Shown piece by piece: positions 63,773 to 64,000 of a stretch of 64,000 bases of DNA (positions are counted from its first letter, which is position 1; every line of letters starts with the position of its first letter). A program made the translations under genes and the position numbers. Source of the DNA: Pyrinomonadaceae bacterium. Its GTDB lineage: Bacteria > Acidobacteriota > Blastocatellia > Pyrinomonadales > Pyrinomonadaceae. Where the stretch lies: positions 215,001-279,000 of the forward strand of contig JAIBCB010000001.1 in the NCBI GenBank assembly GCA_019694355.1, written 5' to 3'. The notes below the pieces were generated by a model. The model was not told where the DNA came from and did not search any database. It worked only from the letters and a program-made list of their open reading frames with translations.

Positions 63773-64000
63773 CTAGATCACGAGAGCCTTGGCCGGCACC
63801 TTGACTTCGTCTGATCGCATACTCCACGTAACACTTGGATTCATAAATGCCTTTCCGCTCGCCTCTGCCTGCCCGCTTACCTCAACGGAGACCCGCTCGG
63901 AGAACGCACGACCGGACCAACTGCCCGCCGGAGCGATTGCCTTAAAGTACATCGTGTAGATGCCTGGGCTGATCCAGAGCGTGGGGACCTTTACCTGAAG
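63773..64000 (-). CDS. Partial CDS, C-terminus, possibly Wzt-like ABC transporter subunit
   Basis: The window cuts this gene; only the last 75 residues are present. They begin LQVKVPTLWISPGIYTMYFK and contain APAGSWSGRAFSERVSVEVS, then FMNPSVTWSM, ending at a TAG at 63773-63775. The beta-strand pattern with P-G-I-Y and V-S-V-E-V-S resembles the C-terminal carbohydrate-binding domain of Wzt ATPases, which export O-polysaccharides. This is a short fragment, so the assignment is tentative. It is upstream of the PhyH gene on the same strand by 47 bases. Confidence 0.5.
   Translation of the reverse strand, partial: LQVKVPTLWISPGIYTMYFKAIAPAGSWSGRAFSERVSVEVSGQAEASGKAFMNPSVTWSMRSDEVKVPAKALVI

Noticed and set aside
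1..64000. tRNA genes, CRISPR arrays, insertion sequences and transposases
   Set aside because: None found: no cloverleaf, no regularly spaced short repeats and no transposase-like protein was recognised on reading both strands.

Overview
The window looks like chromosomal DNA of an Acidobacteriota member, most likely class Blastocatellia (Pyrinomonadaceae-like). The main support is the secreted protein with FG-GAP/VCBS-type units of the form DYDGDGKADVAVFRP..GTWY, a style I associate with that lineage. The moderate GC and the many giant secreted or membrane glycan genes also fit. This placement is inference, because there is no complete rRNA gene in the window.

Layout. (1) 1-850: two small translationally coupled genes (a DUF5674-type protein and an unknown). 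They are followed directly by what reads as the 3' half of a 5S rRNA gene and a strong intrinsic terminator. (2) 851-5840, minus strand: a TgpA-like membrane transglutaminase and a secreted beta-propeller/beta-helix protein. (3) 6373-36956, plus strand: about 22 closely packed genes for cell-surface glycan assembly. They comprise a Wzx-like flippase, GT2 and GT4 glycosyltransferases, four GT-C-like or large multi-spanning membrane enzymes plus one further membrane protein, a polyprenyl-phosphate sugar synthase, a UbiA-type decaprenyl-phosphate phosphoribosyltransferase homologue, two FAD oxidoreductases, an epimerase, methyltransferases, a CE4 deacetylase and a radical SAM/SPASM enzyme. An 1870-residue secreted modular protein carrying an exact 815-bp internal duplication sits among them. 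(4) 37010-43739, minus strand: a GH30-like secreted hydrolase, a Wzy/WaaL-TPR-binding-domain fusion, an initiating phosphoglycosyl transferase and a sugar aminotransferase. (5) 44115-51384, minus strand: a complete lasso-peptide type RiPP cluster in the order B1-B2-C-A-K-D-N, with the 55-residue precursor in the middle. (6) 51614-64000, minus strand: a second polysaccharide operon with GT2, CapK/PaaK-like, GT4, Wzy, GT4, GT4, GT2, two tandem GT-B-like paralogues, a PhyH-family oxygenase and the C-terminus of a probable Wzt-like protein running off the window.

How it fits together. The phosphoglycosyl transferase would start a repeat unit on undecaprenyl phosphate, the GT2/GT4 enzymes extend it, Wzx flips it and one of two polymerase-like proteins joins units. 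The plus-strand block looks able to make polyprenyl-phosphate-linked sugars and hand them to periplasmic GT-C enzymes.

The most interesting content is the lasso cluster wedged between two glycan operons. Its precursor has a canonical recognition leader, but the core predicted from that leader has no acidic residue at ring positions 7-9. The cluster also carries kinase and nucleotidyltransferase tailoring genes. Other points of interest are the truncated 5S rRNA, the 815-bp perfect repeat, and a pair of small paralogous membrane proteins flanking an FAD oxidoreductase.
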